Assembly: GCF_027596085.1 (NCBI RefSeq)
Contig: NC_072469.1
Coordinates: 17,118,238-17,182,237 of the forward strand
DNA: 64,000 nucleotides
From: Anoplopoma fimbria
Taxonomy: Eukaryota; Chordata; Actinopteri; Perciformes; Anoplopomatidae
Direction of reading: 5' to 3'
Part shown: positions 18,527-40,875 of the stretch, in pieces
How positions within the stretch are numbered: the stretch's first letter is position 1
Layout: every line of letters starts with the position of its first letter
Translations under genes and position numbers: made by a program
The notes under the pieces: model-generated
What the model was told of the DNA's origin: nothing
The model's database searches: none
Seen by the model: the letters and a program-made list of their open reading frames with translations, nothing else

Positions 18527-20624
18527 GTCAGTGTGAACAAGGCCCAGGCTGCCGCTAAATGGCTGTGACACATTCTCTTTGTGAGTATTTGAGGACAAGC
18601 TATAAAGTTTGTCATTTTCCATTCCCTAATCATTTTTGAGACAAACTTGTAAAGCCAGAATCAGACAGAGAGAGAGTTTAGAAGATTGTTGGTGTTAAGA
18701 ACAAGAGAAAGTGTCAGATTGAAGAGGAATCAAGAATGACAGAGGGCCCCTGCACAGCTAGCAGCATAGTTGGCAAGTCATAAATCTACACATCATAGCA
18801 CTGTGTAGATAACAGAGACAATCTACTTCACTTACCCAATTAAGTGATAATATTCATCTTCACTAATGGATGAAGAGATTTGTAATATGTCTTCTTTTCA
18901 TACCGTATCAAATAATACAAGCTGGAGACTATTACAATCCAATCAAAGAGAACAAATTTACACCAAGATATAAAAAAGACAGAGGACATAGTTATATGTA
19001 ATTTCAATTCATGTTCAATCAATTCAACACCATTATTTGAAAAGCTGTTTCATTCTTTAGTTTAGCAGAATGCCTCACCAGCAGCATGCCTCACCAGCAG
19101 CATGCCATCTCAACATCTACTTATTATCTGACTTCTCTCAATCTGAAATTAGGTTATTATGTTCAAGCCATTGTATGATCCATAATCAATCTAAATACCT
19201 TTGTGTACATCTAGGATAATTTGTCAAAATGATGTGCATAAGTCCAGCTCTGCAATGTTGGAACACATTTACTCAGAACTTAAATTAATTCCTACTTTGT
19301 TCCATGTTGCTTTTTCGTTTTTCACGAGTCTTTTTTTATCTCCACTATGGCATACACACACTCTTTTGTCTTATTGGGTCATTTTCCAAGTTAAGCACAG
19401 AGCAGCTCACTCTGAGTCAGCAAGGAGAGGGTTTCAGTGGTTCAATTCTCTACCGTTCATCTTCTCTTACTAAATCCAGCACTACATACATTAGACACAA
19501 ACTGGGACATTTGCAGCAGAAGCTTCGCGTTCCTGTTTGGAATACAGCGCTGAAAATGGCAGAACACAGCTGTGTGAAATCATTCTAAGCTCTGTCAAAA
19601 TATGATGGATGATCAGAAAGCTTACAGATAGGAAACAAATGAAAAATAGATGCATTTCTTTCCTTCACCCATAAGCTGTCTTAAAGCAACATAAACCTAA
19701 TGAATGTAGGGTGAATGCGTTCATGTTAGATTGTTTCAATGTCCTAAAAATAATGAGGTTCTTAAACCTGTAACTGCAAATCACCCACATGCCTCATTTT
19801 GACATGGTTGCCCTGACCTGTTACTACAAAGAAATGAAGCAGTTTTTTCCCAAATGTATATGATATAATACTTAGTATTTTGACTTTAATTATGTTTTTT
19901 AATAATACTACTTTGATCTAATAATTTCTTTTTCTAAATACATTTATTTTTTAATCATATTTACGTTTAGTATGATTTTATCCTCATATTATATAATTAT
20001 ATTCCCAGAATATTGTGACTTTATTCTCAAATATTTAATACAAAAATATATTTTTTAATCAAAATACAGGACTAGCCCTGTGATAGTCTGGCGACCTGTC
20101 ACACAGTCATTTCCATTCAATTATTAGTTTATTTTCATAATGTCACAATTTCATCTCATAAAATTTATAAATTAACAATAAATTGTTACTCCTCATATTA
20201 TTAGACTTTTTTCGTGAAATTGTGTGAGAATTTGTAACTATGCAGACACATTTTTAATGTCCTATGATGTTAGCAGACAGCTATGTCCCCTGAAGACAAA
20301 TTCAAATACATTTCTGATTCAACTGAAAATGCAAAAAAAGTAAATGTCCTGGATAGTAATGAGGGAAACATGCTGGTACGGGTGCTGTTGCTGAATATAG
20401 CAATGTAACCATATGAGTGAATAAATACACAAATGTGATTAGCGACTTAAATTAATTTCAGCTCTCACGCTCGTCTCCCTGCTCCGTGTGTTCACATACA
20501 CCAACACATTCAGCCAAGCGCATCACTTCCTGACGTGTGTGTACCATCACATACATTGCAGGATTATCTGAACCCAGCAGGTGCAGAAGTGAAGGTAAAC
20601 TTTGACTCATTATTTTACCTCCCT

Positions 20625-20625
<1 letters not shown>
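18527..20625. other. Non-coding region with degenerate AT-rich repeat
   Basis: A 16-bp unit (GCCTCACCAGCAGCAT) is tandemly duplicated at 19070-19105. From 19855 to 20230 the sequence carries degenerate copies of a GACTTTATTCTCA-AATATT-type motif, resembling the (TTATTCTCATAATATTACGAC)n satellite-like sequence seen in fish. A short piece resembling the 31469-31585 element (TGATAGTCTGGCGACCTGTC, 20081-20100) lies inside it. No exon recognised. Confidence 0.45.

Positions 20626-20685
<60 letters not shown>
20626..20685 (+). repeat. (CA)30 microsatellite
   Basis: 60 bp of pure CA repeat; the His-Thr and Cys-Val ORFs across it are artefacts. Confidence 0.98.
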
Positions 20686-20687
<2 letters not shown>

Positions 20688-23600
20688 ACCTTAACAGCGG
20701 GAGGTAAGGGTCGCGGTCACTGCCAGCATAAACTAAGACTCATTACTGTACCTTCCCATCAGCACACATCTGACCAGAGATGAATAAGAAAGGGCGACCA
20801 GTGCGAGGAAACCATTTACAGTTATACACAGGTCAGTGAATCTGACCTTGTCCATCTGCACCAGCACATGGGAACAGCGACAGGACAAGACGCTGTGGTA
20901 AAGAAGCTATTAAAGCTTTGGGCACTTTGACTTCCCCTGTGTTTATGCCTATGTGCGACGCTTTCCCAGGAAATAGGTTCCAGCCTTATCAGGACAATAG
21001 AGTAACAAAGCAAGCAGACACATATCAGCAACAGAGCACTAAAAGAAGAGTGTTTTTGTCCCAATCACTAATTGATCTGGACTAAAAGGTTGCCATAGCA
21101 GTTTTCTATGCACTTGGGCGAGTTCACGTTGCCGTCGCACGCAAGATGTGTACTGCTATGGACAGGAAACCGGAACTTCTGTTCCAGAAATGAGAAAAAC
21201 CTCATTCAAAATCACACTGGCACTTTTAACTACTCTAATTACCGAAAAAAATAGTTTTTAATAGTATGTTGTTATTCGCTTCATATGTTTAGAAAATGAT
21301 CTAATATTGTTTATTTAATATTTCTGTGTTTAGCTGCCTTTCCCAAAAACTCAACAAACACTGTTTCCAACAAGTCAACAAATAAATCATTGTTGAACTA
21401 TAGCGGTCTCCAATAGCAACTGATGTAGTGGATGCAAATTTGTTTTAGAATATGGAAAGTAAACAAACACATTTTTCATAACCACAGATGAAAGATATTC
21501 TGATGAGTGATTAGATTCAGAGGCTAATGGAATAGAGGCTAGCCCGTATGTGGCAGTATGACTTTGGCTCTCGATTCAGTTTTCCTTGGTATATAAGGCA
21601 GCATGAAGGAAATGAATTGTTTGATCATTAATTATCCTTGTCAGAAAGTGACAGTGAGTAAGTGGAGGTAAGAGAGAAGAGTGGGGTGAGATCACCTGTG
21701 AGGATCCAGTAGCTCCTCCGGCGCTAACCACTCCTGACACTGCTGCTATCAACGTTACCTGGATGCAGCCAGAGGAAAGACCCCAGTTATGCTCCAAATA
21801 GCCTAGCAAGAAAAAAATCCTATGCCTATCTGAGTAACAATATGTATATATGTAATATGTAGACATTTATTTTTAATATGTTGATGTTGTTAAGGAGAAA
21901 CATGACTGGCTACACAGTTTTCCTCATAAAGTGAAATCAGCATTAAAAGGCAAAAAACTGAAACTGCTTCTCAGCCCACAGTCTGAAAGGAAAGAGACAT
22001 CTTACAAATTATTATTTTATTTTATAATGTGAAACTACAACGTCTACAGACATTGAAGTGATAAAACAGTGTAAAGTTTATACTGAACTCAAGTCAAGGA
22101 CTCTGCTCCCATTCTTTGTCTTAGAATAAAACCATGCACTAAGTGGCTTTTTATGGACATTTTAATCTGAAATTCAATTACAGTTAGATGGGAACAGCTA
22201 TTGAGGAAATGAGAAGGAAGAACGACAAGGGAGACCGCACAGATTCAAGTGAGGTAAAAACTACTTTACCGCCAGTAAATACAACATTTTCTTCACCTTA
22301 AAAAACATATTTCAGAAGCGCTGAGTCAAGTCTGAGATTGTATGGCATCAAAAAACCTTTGTTTCCCTCCTATAAGGACAAGAAAAGGCCATTAGACAGA
22401 GTGTCACTGACCTGCTCTGCTGGCTGACTGGGCTCTGATGACATTTGACACACACACATGCTTCGAGTAGGCTGAGGCTGCTCATAAAAAAACAAACTTG
22501 AACAACCTGTCAAATGTCATTGAGCTGGTAGATATGTAATTGCATAAAGAAAACAGAGGCCCACACAGACATAGCTTCTATGTGAGGTGAGGTGCTCAGA
22601 CGGAGCGGTGGGGGAGATAAGATGAGTCAGATACAGAAGCTGTATATTCACAGGAGGTGTTAAAGTCTTATCAGCACAACACCTCACTGCTATCCAAATA
22701 CTTCAGATATCTCTCTCTCTGTGTGTTTCCTGAATGCCCTAAAACCCTGGTATCACCCAGGCATCGCAAAGATATTCACCATCAACAAACTCAGCCCGTC
22801 AGATGAATGTGTTATGATGGAATACAGCAATATGAGACCCTGCGTTAATGTGAGAATTTGCATTCATAACTTAAAGGCTTTTCTGTTTCCTCAAGGCGTT
22901 CATTATTCTCTGTGTCATGCAATAAACAAACCACAGATGTACACAGTTGAGATTGATGTCTTTCATAAGAGCAGATACAATGATGACAGATATTACAGCT
23001 AACAATCTACATACATCTACAAAAACATCCATTATACAACATCTACAATCTATCAGCTCCATCAAGTGATCAGGGGACATTTCAGACTGTCAGGGAGTAG
23101 CCTGGCATCACTTGTCAAATATTTTTTTTTAAGCACGCAAACAAAGACACGCCAGCTTACTCAAAGTCTGTTCCTTCAGCGGGAAGCAGCGAGGAGTAAA
23201 TTGCTGTCATTTGTTTTGTTTCCCCGCAGAGAGCTGAAAGCTGCGAGCTTGTCCGGAGGGAGGAAATTAAATTAGCAAAAAAGTTTGTACATCAGAACCA
23301 AGAAATACACATGATTCGGATTGTTCTGAAGTTACTGTTTTAACTCAATTGAGTTATCACTCGCCTTTTTTATATAGGTAATGTACAATTCAGCTAACAT
23401 TTTATATTACTGTAGAACTACAGCGTAATGTACAGAGCAGATGCCACAAAATACATACGGGTGCCCACTGTTGAGTAGGAAGTAGTACACCTGATAAAAT
23501 TGTATTTTTACTGCCTGGTACATGTGTCTAAGACACAGAGTATATATATATATTATTCAGAAATATATTATACACAAGATATAATTCTCAATGGGAACCA

Positions 23601-24586
23601 CCAGTAGCTTCCAGTCAACTTCCTGTTTCCCAAGAGATTAAGCAGGCTAACAAACTGTAAAACAGCTAGTATATGTTGTGCAAATGTGTGTGTTTGGATA
23701 TGATCCTGTGCCTTTGGGTGATTTCATCATACAGGCCAATGCTCTTTTTTCAGAGAGCAAGCTAGGCTGGTTTACCCAGCAGAAAAGAGCTTCCTATCCC
23801 CGTTTAAAGGGACCCTGTGAAACCTTCTCAAAACACAGGAACGGAAGAACGGACACTTAGGAGGGAAAAACACATTTTTTTATATTTTTTCAACAGAGAG
23901 AATGTCAACTTATTTAATTTCTGGGTAATGAAGCACCTTAAACCTTTGTGAGAGTGTAAATTACTGGTGGAACTGAAATACCAGAAACTTAGACGGATGA
24001 CATATTAATAGGAAAGTCTATGTTTAACAGTGTATATTACATATACTGGAAGACATTCAGAGTACGATTGGCATCACTTCTTAACTGTAACTAACAATTA
24101 CAAATACAAGTCCTTCAGCTCCAAAAGCCGACTGTACACTACCTACTCGGCACCAAAAGTAATTCTGACACAGTTAGTGACCAGCTGATGAACAAAGTGG
24201 AGGATTTAGCAATAAACGAGACAGATCTTTTTCTCAGGACTTGGTTGACATCAAACCAGAGCTAAAAAGACAGTGAGTATCACCTTACATGTAAACTGAC
24301 AGAATGTCACGTTTGAAGCTTGTTTCTGTTGCTCCCAAATGACCGAAAAATCAGTTAACTCAGGTCTCAAGTCCAGAAGTATTATCAACAAAAATACCAC
24401 CTAATTATAACTGTTGGATAAATATAAAACCATTTATCACAGCTTTATAGAAAACTTTAAGGTTTCTTTGCTGTCCCGTATGACAATTGCTTATGTTTAA
24501 TTAATGACTTACAGTTACAGTATAAAGTGCTGGTAAATTATGAATTAACTACTTTTAAATCAATTATTCAAATTGGCAAAAAACAC
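20686..24586. other. Non-coding region with one weak exon candidate on the minus strand
   Basis: No recognised gene. A 63-nt in-frame exon-like segment with a good acceptor and donor lies on the minus strand at 21696-21758 (see findings). The ORF at 22721-23002 (93 codons, plus strand) resembles no known family. Confidence 0.5.
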
Positions 24587-24595
24587 ATATATATA

Positions 24596-24643
<48 letters not shown>

Positions 24644-24654
24644 ATTTATATATC
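24587..24654. repeat. AT-dinucleotide array with palindromic interruptions
   Basis: About 68 bp of AT repeats broken by TTTATA and ATTATA units; self-complementary and able to extrude a cruciform. Confidence 0.95.

Positions 24655-31390
<6,736 letters not shown>

Positions 31391-31447
<57 letters not shown>
31391..31447 (+). repeat. (AC)28 microsatellite
   Basis: 57 bp of pure AC repeat, the first of two arrays separated by about 170 bp. Confidence 0.98.
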
Positions 31448-31448
<1 letters not shown>

Positions 31449-31468
31449 GCATCATGAGACCCCTGTGA

Positions 31469-31585
31469 TACACTGGTGACCTGTCCAGGCTGTAAATCTC
31501 TCCCACCCATTGCATGCTGGGATTGACCCAAGCTTCCCGTGACCCTGAGCAGGATAAGCGGAAATAGAAAATGGATGGTGAGATG
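31469..31585 (+). mobile_element. Fragment of a dispersed fish repeat (GACCCTGAGCAGGATAAGCGG type)
   Basis: GATACACTGGTGACCTGTCC, a variant of the common fish phrase, is followed by CCCGTGACCCTGAGCAGGAT, AAGCGGAAATAG and AAAATGGATGGTGAG. The GGATGG tail is typical of these copies, probably the 3' end of a retroelement. It lies between the two AC arrays. Family name not known to me. Confidence 0.75.
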
Positions 31586-31615
31586 AAGAGAACATAAACA
31601 CAGCACCCGTCGTCC

Positions 31616-33520
<1,905 letters not shown>

Positions 33521-33522
33521 GA

Positions 33523-33566
33523 GTCCATTGTATTCCATTGTATTCCATTGTATTCCATTGTATTCC
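33523..33566 (+). repeat. 10-bp tandem repeat, TATTCCATTG, about 4.5 copies
   Basis: Exact decamers at 33531-33540, 33541-33550 and 33551-33560 with partial copies on each side. Because 10 is not a multiple of 3, all three frames are read in turn. The peptide periodicity (EYNGIQWNTM) on the minus strand is a by-product, not a protein repeat. Confidence 0.95.
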
Positions 33567-36500
33567 TCTAGTTTAGTCAGCGACAGGCAGGATGCAGGCC
33601 AGTGGTCAAACCAAAACTGCATTATCTGTGTGTATACACAACACATCTCCACAGGACCTTTAGCCCAAACACAAGATAAGGCCAAACATCCTTCCCAAGA
33701 ACTGCGATACAGTAGAGAGGGAAAGGGGGGCATATATGTGTGCAGTTAAATAAGGATATATTCAAGGATCAAATTAAGGACAGTGTAAGTACTGCACATG
33801 TTATCAAAAGGCCTTTTCACATCCAAAAGTTCAAACCAAAAGTTTGGGTATTTGTTGCATTCTATGCATTTGATTCGAGTCAGTTCTTGTTTCACGTTGC
33901 AATGATGCGAGCGCATTAAGATCTCTACATGACATACATACGTTCTGTCGTCATCATAAACGTCCTGTCGTCTCCCTATACTCGACATTGATTGGTTTGC
34001 TCTCCATCCTTCTTGTCCCTCTCTCATCCTCCAGGAAAACAGTTTTAGTTTTCTCCATTTGACTCTTTATAAAGTCGTCGGACCAAATGATAATCAACCA
34101 TTTGGTGATCTCTTCTCGATAAAAGCTTTTGCTGCTCAGTTTGATTGATTGAGTTGTTTTTCCTTTTTCTGATTCCTGACAGTGGTGGGGAAGCGCATGA
34201 GACACTTTGTTTTGCCTTGTTTATGCTCACGTTGGGCTAACCACCTTCCCTTTACAAAGGAACTTTATTTGAGTTTTGTGACGCTGCAGTGTTTAGTCAG
34301 TGTTTATTCAGAGACAAACATGAAACCCACACAGTATATTTATTACCACTTGAAAATGTTACTGTTAATTTCTTCTCAGCTCTGATCGCCAACAGCTGTT
34401 GGCTCTCAGTGCATCCACAGTCTCTCTTTCTCAATAACGCACTCGCTATGCACACACTCCGTTCTAATTAATTCCTTTTGAGTAATTCCTTAAAAGGAAT
34501 ACAAAGCTAAGAAAAAGGCTCCCCCTCAACTCCCTTAGGCTACTTCCTAAGTTTTGCTCAATTCCTGGATGCCTATGGGATCATGATTATGTTTTTGATC
34601 CCATAGATGATCAACAAATGAGCCAAGATAAACTAATAATGCTGTTTGACATAACTCCAGACTATAACAAATAGATTAAAAAAAGGTCTGTCCTGGGATA
34701 TTAAGTATTTTTCTGATTCTGGGAATTTGGGACAAAATTTTCCAAAACTGCTACATCTCCAAATCACACATACACACACATACACACATTTGCACTGTTG
34801 ACTGTTGACCTATACTTTCTTATCAGAGCTGACCTTTGACAGAGAGCAGAAGTCTTGATTCATTTTGTGATATTCATGATAAGTTTACAACATCTAAAAA
34901 CGATAAAATATATTAATATTTCCTCCTCATGTTGACTACAGAGGGATTTCATCTTTTGATTTTATTCTTTGTTGTGAAATCAAACTTTTTTCCCAATTGG
35001 GAAAGAGCAAATACTGAATCCAAGTCGAAGTTCTTTTCCAAATTGACATGAATATAATTTGTGTGGAATAATAAAGTACACAAATTAAATAAAAGCGGCT
35101 CTTCGTTCAGTCGGTTCAATGTTTTACTTGTAGGAGGACTATACCTTGTATATGAGGAACTCCATAGCCAAACAAGTCACCAGAAAAAATCTTGCCATTG
35201 TATGTTTCTGCAAACCATAAATATGTTGAATGTTTGTGCTTCTGAAGCAATAATAAGTTTTATGAATAAGTTTCATATCAGCCTCATATCACTCTTAAAG
35301 ATAATAAGAAAAAAAGTGAAAGACAGCTTCAATGTTTTCAGGACTAGTGTTGAGACACATTTCCAAGAAGTTGCATTGGAAGTGAAAATACTACAGCAGT
35401 GTGGATCCAGAGTGTTTTAACATTCACTCCCAGCTTGTTGAGTTTTAAAATGATAAACGTACATTAAAATAGAATAAAACATAAACATGACAGTGTCACC
35501 CACACCAGGTCAGCGGTGGTTTTGACCCTGCGTCATGAGAATCTGCGTCATGCCTTCAGATATCATTACTCACTTCGATGGAAAAAGCCAATCGACATGC
35601 TGGTAAACAGAAGCTTTGTTTATCCTACTTCAGTATATTGTTGGCCCTCAGCTGTAATTTTCCACTCTTATTTCCTGTTCCCAACAACAAGATAAAGAGG
35701 ATTTTATGGTAAACCATGTTCATAAAAACAGTCTGCAGTGACTGAGGTCTTGTGATGTGAAAGGCAAAGGGAGGGCAAGAAATATCGTCTTGTGTCATTG
35801 TTGAAAACACTTCAGGGCCGCTGTTGACGTGTTCGGCATGTGCTGTGAGCGCAAATTATGGTGCAGAAGTTTCTCAGAAATAAACATTTCAACAGTGCAG
35901 CAGGCTTTGCTGCATAAACCCCTCTGTGAAAAGACCATTTGACTATACCGTTATAATGAGAGAGGTTGTGTGGTCTTGAGTGTGCAGCCGGGTGAATCCT
36001 CAGGCCGCATGTCACTCATCGTTTATGCACATCTTCTAATTTACATTTTAAATCTAAAAACTGCTGTACAGCAGGGAACTAATTGACATTCAAGAAGCAT
36101 CTGAAGGCTTGATTAACCCTTCTCTGACACTATTTAGAATCACTGGAAGAGAAAAATCACCTCAGAGAATGCGGCTAAAATGTGACTCATTATAGAACAA
36201 AAGGATTGTGTTAAATTCTGACTCTCTGATGTATCCATGCTCCCAAAGGAAATTGCAGCATCATAGCCTTAAAAAGACACAAAATACATACTGATTAGAT
36301 AGCCGACATTTACAGAAGCGCTGAGATACAAGAGTCGTATTTATCTGAATATGATTGAAGGCAAACCCAAAATACTGTAATTTGAAAGGAAACCTTTTTG
36401 AATTTTCTTATTTCTACAGATTTTTTCTTCACATTTTATTCTGGTAAATATAAGATCTACATCTGACTTTTCATTTTAGATCTCAGTATAAAGCATGAAC

Positions 36501-39399
36501 AATCAACAAGTTCTTAAGAGCAAAGGGGGAAACAGACAGGTTCTACATTTTTTATCTTGTTTCTTTAAAAAACAAATCATGGAGCTGGGTCGGTGTGCTA
36601 ACAATTCCACAATAGTAGTTATAAATGTCACATTCATCCTTTAAACATTTATTTCCCCTGTCTGTAGTGGTGTTATACTCTGTGTTTGCTCAATAATTCA
36701 AACTGCTGGCCTGCCTTCACAGGGTGTCAGAGGGGAAAGTAGTTATTTCTCTGTCATGCACACTTTTAAACCATTTAGCTTTCAGTTCGTGTTCAGTGGT
36801 AAAATGGTACAGATACAACTGTAAATTAGCAGACATTATATAGGAAAGAGTCAGATATGTCACTGTATAACTTTGCATTTATATATGCACATATAATGTC
36901 TGATACATGCAGCCCCACACAAGAGCTTGCAAACACATGTCTCTACATTTCTTGACGATGGCAGCTCCGCTCCTGTGGATGCACAGAAATCTCAGCCTCA
37001 GGGCCAATTCTCACAGCATCTGTTTAAAATCTTCTCACTCTCTTTTTGCTGTGTCTTTCTATGCAAAACCTCGGAGCCCACTACTATGCATCTTGCATGT
37101 CACTCAGACCAAGTTCCAGTGGGTTGCTGGCTGGTTGCCATGGCAACTTAACAGCACTTAATGATTGCTATCTGACTGACGATCCCATAGCTGAAAAAAT
37201 ACTTTGTGTAATGTGTTATTTATATCTTTTAACCATCCGAACCCAAAGCAGTTTTTGGGCATTTTTTGTGCCTGTCACATTTTAGTCAGTGTGACCTCGG
37301 TTCTTACTACAGTTTATGATTTCTGCATCTCTAAGTAAAAGCACAATCATGGCTAGAAGAAAGGAAATGTCATTTGTGCAGTATAGTACAAATATAATGC
37401 CACAACTATAATAAAAAAGAAATAATAATTTGATTTCAAAAATGTAAACACATGATTCTAGTTTCTTGATATGATAAATGGTTTCATTTAAGCAATATTT
37501 TAAAGGAAATATGTTCATTAAACCTGCTGGCACGTAGTGGGGTTCCGAGGGTTAATCAGATGCTCCCTTTACAAATTAAAATTTATTACAATAAAAAAGT
37601 CAAACATTTCCAGGCTAAATTGGCTCTCCATCAGGTCCCTGTGATCAAAACATTGTACTTTTTCAAAAGCAATCCTATAAAAATTGTTGCGAGTTCTGGG
37701 CAGGCATACATGATGACATTTTTTTTGTACTGCATTTCAAGTTATATTTGATTATTGCGGGATCTTAACAGAATAAATTAAATCCCATAACTTATGTTCT
37801 CCTTTAAAAAAAACACAATTTGTTTTTTACTTTTTACTGTTGACACGTCCCCAACACTGTTTTTCTCCAAACACATACTGAGTGGTGTAAAGGATGCATT
37901 AAATAAACTTGCAAAAATCATGTTTCACTAAAAAATGTTAACACCTAGTTAGTTATTTCTGCAACCTCTCTATATAACCTATATATTAGCAATAGGCTTG
38001 AGCATGCAAAGAGAAAACTGACATATTAAATGCTACTTCTCCTGTTGTTAAACAAAACAAAAATCCATATAAAAATCAGCAGCAATGCCAAACATCCCAG
38101 TGTCTTTCCATGCAAAAAACATATATTGCAACATGCTTACGAATGCTGCAGGAATGTGTTGAATTTCAATGTTTGCACTGGCATTTGTGATATCCTGGAG
38201 GGACAGATTCACCTTCAACTGCTTCACCCTCTGTGACACTCAACTGTTTCTCCTCGCCCAGGTGTTGACGCCTCAATACAAACACTTGGCAGCAGGCAGA
38301 TTCCCTTGGGGGGTGAGGGGGTCTGCAGGACACAAGGCAACACCTGCAGTTTATATCCTTCCTGCTTTCATTTGATTCACACAGCATTTCCTATATCACT
38401 CTTTGTGTTTGTGTTTATGTGTGTTAGCTCTAGTAGGTCAATACAACCTATTCTGTATATGCAACACATCGTATACATCCTAGAGGGAGTCACAGTGCAG
38501 CCCCCACAGCCTTTGTAAGGATACTAAATGAAAAACCCACAGGCTGCTGCTGACATGTTGATTATAACTAATGAGGACACACACACACAGACACTTGCAT
38601 CAAGCCTTAAGTGTTGCCAAAGGTAATGCAAGACCAACGCGTACCGTCAAAAAGTAAAATGAATGGACCGTTTTATGATTGGAAGCAGTCAAATCCCACG
38701 ACTTAATACGACTAAGAGTCAGGCTGTTTTACTTAAATTCAAGAACACTGTCTTCTTTTGATATAAATATTAAAAACTTATAGTGACCATCTCACTTTAT
38801 AACAGCTCTAGTTGCGTAAAGCTTTTATAGGAGGGTAATGACACAGGCAGCACCTAAAGTGTTGGTTGGATGTGAAGTTTCTCTGCATCCTTTTATCTCC
38901 TCTGACATACAACTACAAAGCTTTCCTTCATTCCCTGACTGATTCACTTTGTGGTCCATGTGAATCTCAAGGGGAATATAACTTACATGATTTTTTTAAA
39001 TGCAAGTACAAAAACATTCACTCATACTACTCTGAATATGTATTCCTTACTGATCCAGTCTTAGAGTAATACAGCACAGCTTTTGTAAATAAATAAATGA
39101 ATCAAAAAAAGAAATCAATTTGCAGGCACTTCATAAAAGCTTTTATAGTTTATGCTCTAAAGAGCGTGATGTCAGGTTCAGTCTTTGCCGAGAAGGACCA
39201 TGCCAGAAAAAAAGAGATGTATTTTACACTTCTAGCAGCAGAAGCAGTTTGTTGGAATGATTGTTCAAGCTTGGACAGTGTCATTACTGAACAGAGAACA
39301 GTGCAGCAAGTTAAACTCAAACTTCATCCAAAACATAAGGGCAAAGAAAGAGACATTTTCTTTATTTTAAGCCATGTATTCAGAGTGGCTCTATATCCA
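33567..39399. other. Non-coding region, no gene recognised
   Basis: AT-rich. An 11-bp perfect hairpin (CTATGGGATCA at 34573-34583 with its complement at 34596-34606) and a 9-bp hairpin near 34462-34491 are the only local structures. No exon or known repeat supported. Confidence 0.55.
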
Positions 39400-39960
39400 C
39401 AATTTTGGTTCAGATTGAAATACCTCAACAACTATTGGATAGTTATTTTGCACAGATATTCCCAGAGGACAAAGTCTCATCAGGCTACATTTCAGCTACT
39501 ATAATACTTTAGTGTACTGATGACATCCCCATCATCCTCAGCTGTACTTTGTGTTTAGATCTAACTAGCATATGCTAGCATGCTGAGATGCTAAGCTAAA
39601 ATGTTGAACATGGTAGAGATCAACATGATCTCACAGAAATACCTGAAATGACCATGACCTCTTAACAGCACTTTACCTGGCGGCGGCACGTAGAGTAAAG
39701 TTTAACATTATGTGACGCATATTTCTTAGGGGTGGCACGTAAAATGTTAAAATTTCTATCGGCAGCTCGTAACTAAGAGGCTGTGGTCATTTGATGCATT
39801 TCTTTAAGATCAGGCTGGTAAGGTTTATGCCTGCTTAGCATCAGCATGTTAGCTTTGTCATTGTAAGCATGTTGGCATGCTGGAGTTTTCTCATTTAGCT
39901 CAAAGCATAAATATAACCTCATAGCACTGCTGGCATGGCTGTAGACTGAGTCTTTTTATC
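39400..39960 (+). mobile_element. Dispersed teleost repeat interrupted by a MITE
   Basis: Contains CAACAACTATTGGATAG, CATCCTCAGCTGTACTTTGT, GCTAGCATGCTGAGATGCTA, GCATGTTAGCTTTGTCATTG and TAGCTCAAAGC in order. I recognise these as parts of a common fish mid-repetitive element. The insertion at 39627-39811 splits it: TTGAACATGG is on the left, while GGTTTATGCCTGCTTAGCAT continues on the right. It has no coding potential. A second copy lies on the minus strand at 9365-9465. Confidence 0.7.
39627..39811. mobile_element. 185-bp MITE with 38-bp imperfect terminal inverted repeats
   Basis: The left end (39627-39664) starts GATCTCACAGAAATACCTGA and the right end (39774-39811) in reverse complement starts GATCTTAAAGAAATGCATCA. 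Both arms then carry AATGACCA and end in CCTCTTA. The interior holds two copies of a GGCACGTA motif. It has no ORF, so it must have been moved by a transposase supplied in trans. Superfamily not assigned because no clear target-site duplication was identified. Confidence 0.8.
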
Positions 39961-40816
39961 ACATGAAACAGTAAAACCCTCTTAATATCCACTATGACAA
40001 AATAATTGTTGAATATGCATGATATGCAAAGATTTTTATTATTATATGTATCCATAGAAGGTAAAATAAGTGCAGATCAGATTATTTTTTATGTCTTGCC
40101 ATGCCCTTTCTCTGTCTTTCCTTTCCTGGCAATGCCATCTGATGAAACACACCTTTGTGTTGTAAAAAGAAAGGGTTTTTATTCTCAGCTTGTATCTACT
40201 TTTATTTTTTTAACCCCATCCCTCGCCATTACTTTATGCAACAGAAGTGAAGCAATCTCATTCAAGTTTTCTCCTCAAAAAGAAAAGAAAAAAGTGCTTC
40301 AAGCTACATCCTTATGTGGTGTGTTAGGATTATTTTTTGGGGTTCAGCGTGACTCATCTGAATCCTTGTCCTCCCCTTAGACACTATTTCTGTCTCTTGC
40401 TTCTGATCCAGTCGCTCCTGGAGCCATACGAGCCTCTGTGTCTAGAATTGTGTGACGTGAATGAATGGCTCATTTAGCTTCATGCTAATAAATCAAACCA
40501 CTCCTGCATACCACAGTAGGTTTCATTCTTTGCCTGGATGCAGATGAAAAAAGCTTCATGCAACAGGAGAAGCAGGGACTGATGATGTCACAGGAAATCC
40601 TGTTTAGAGATAGTTTAGTTGGTTTACTGGTGCATTGTGGGAAGTCTTGCAGTAGGCAAAAACATGAGACCATAATAATATGCAGCCCCAAATATTTACA
40701 TCACGATCTGTTCAGGTGTTTGTATTAGTATGCAGCTATGAGTGTTTTCATGCAAGGGATGTGCATATTATGTTAATGCAAGTCAGCAAGTATAGGTTTC
40801 AATCTGAATAATATGA

Positions 40817-40817
<1 letters not shown>
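39961..40817. other. Non-coding segment
   Basis: A 124-codon plus-strand ORF (40006-40380) is the longest here. Its composition is unlike any family I know, so it is left uncalled. Confidence 0.55.

Positions 40818-40875
<58 letters not shown>

Noticed and set aside
33523..33566. CRISPR-like or protein-repeat structure in the TATTCCATTG decamers.
   Set aside because: The units are contiguous with no spacers and are only 10 bp long; this is a minisatellite.
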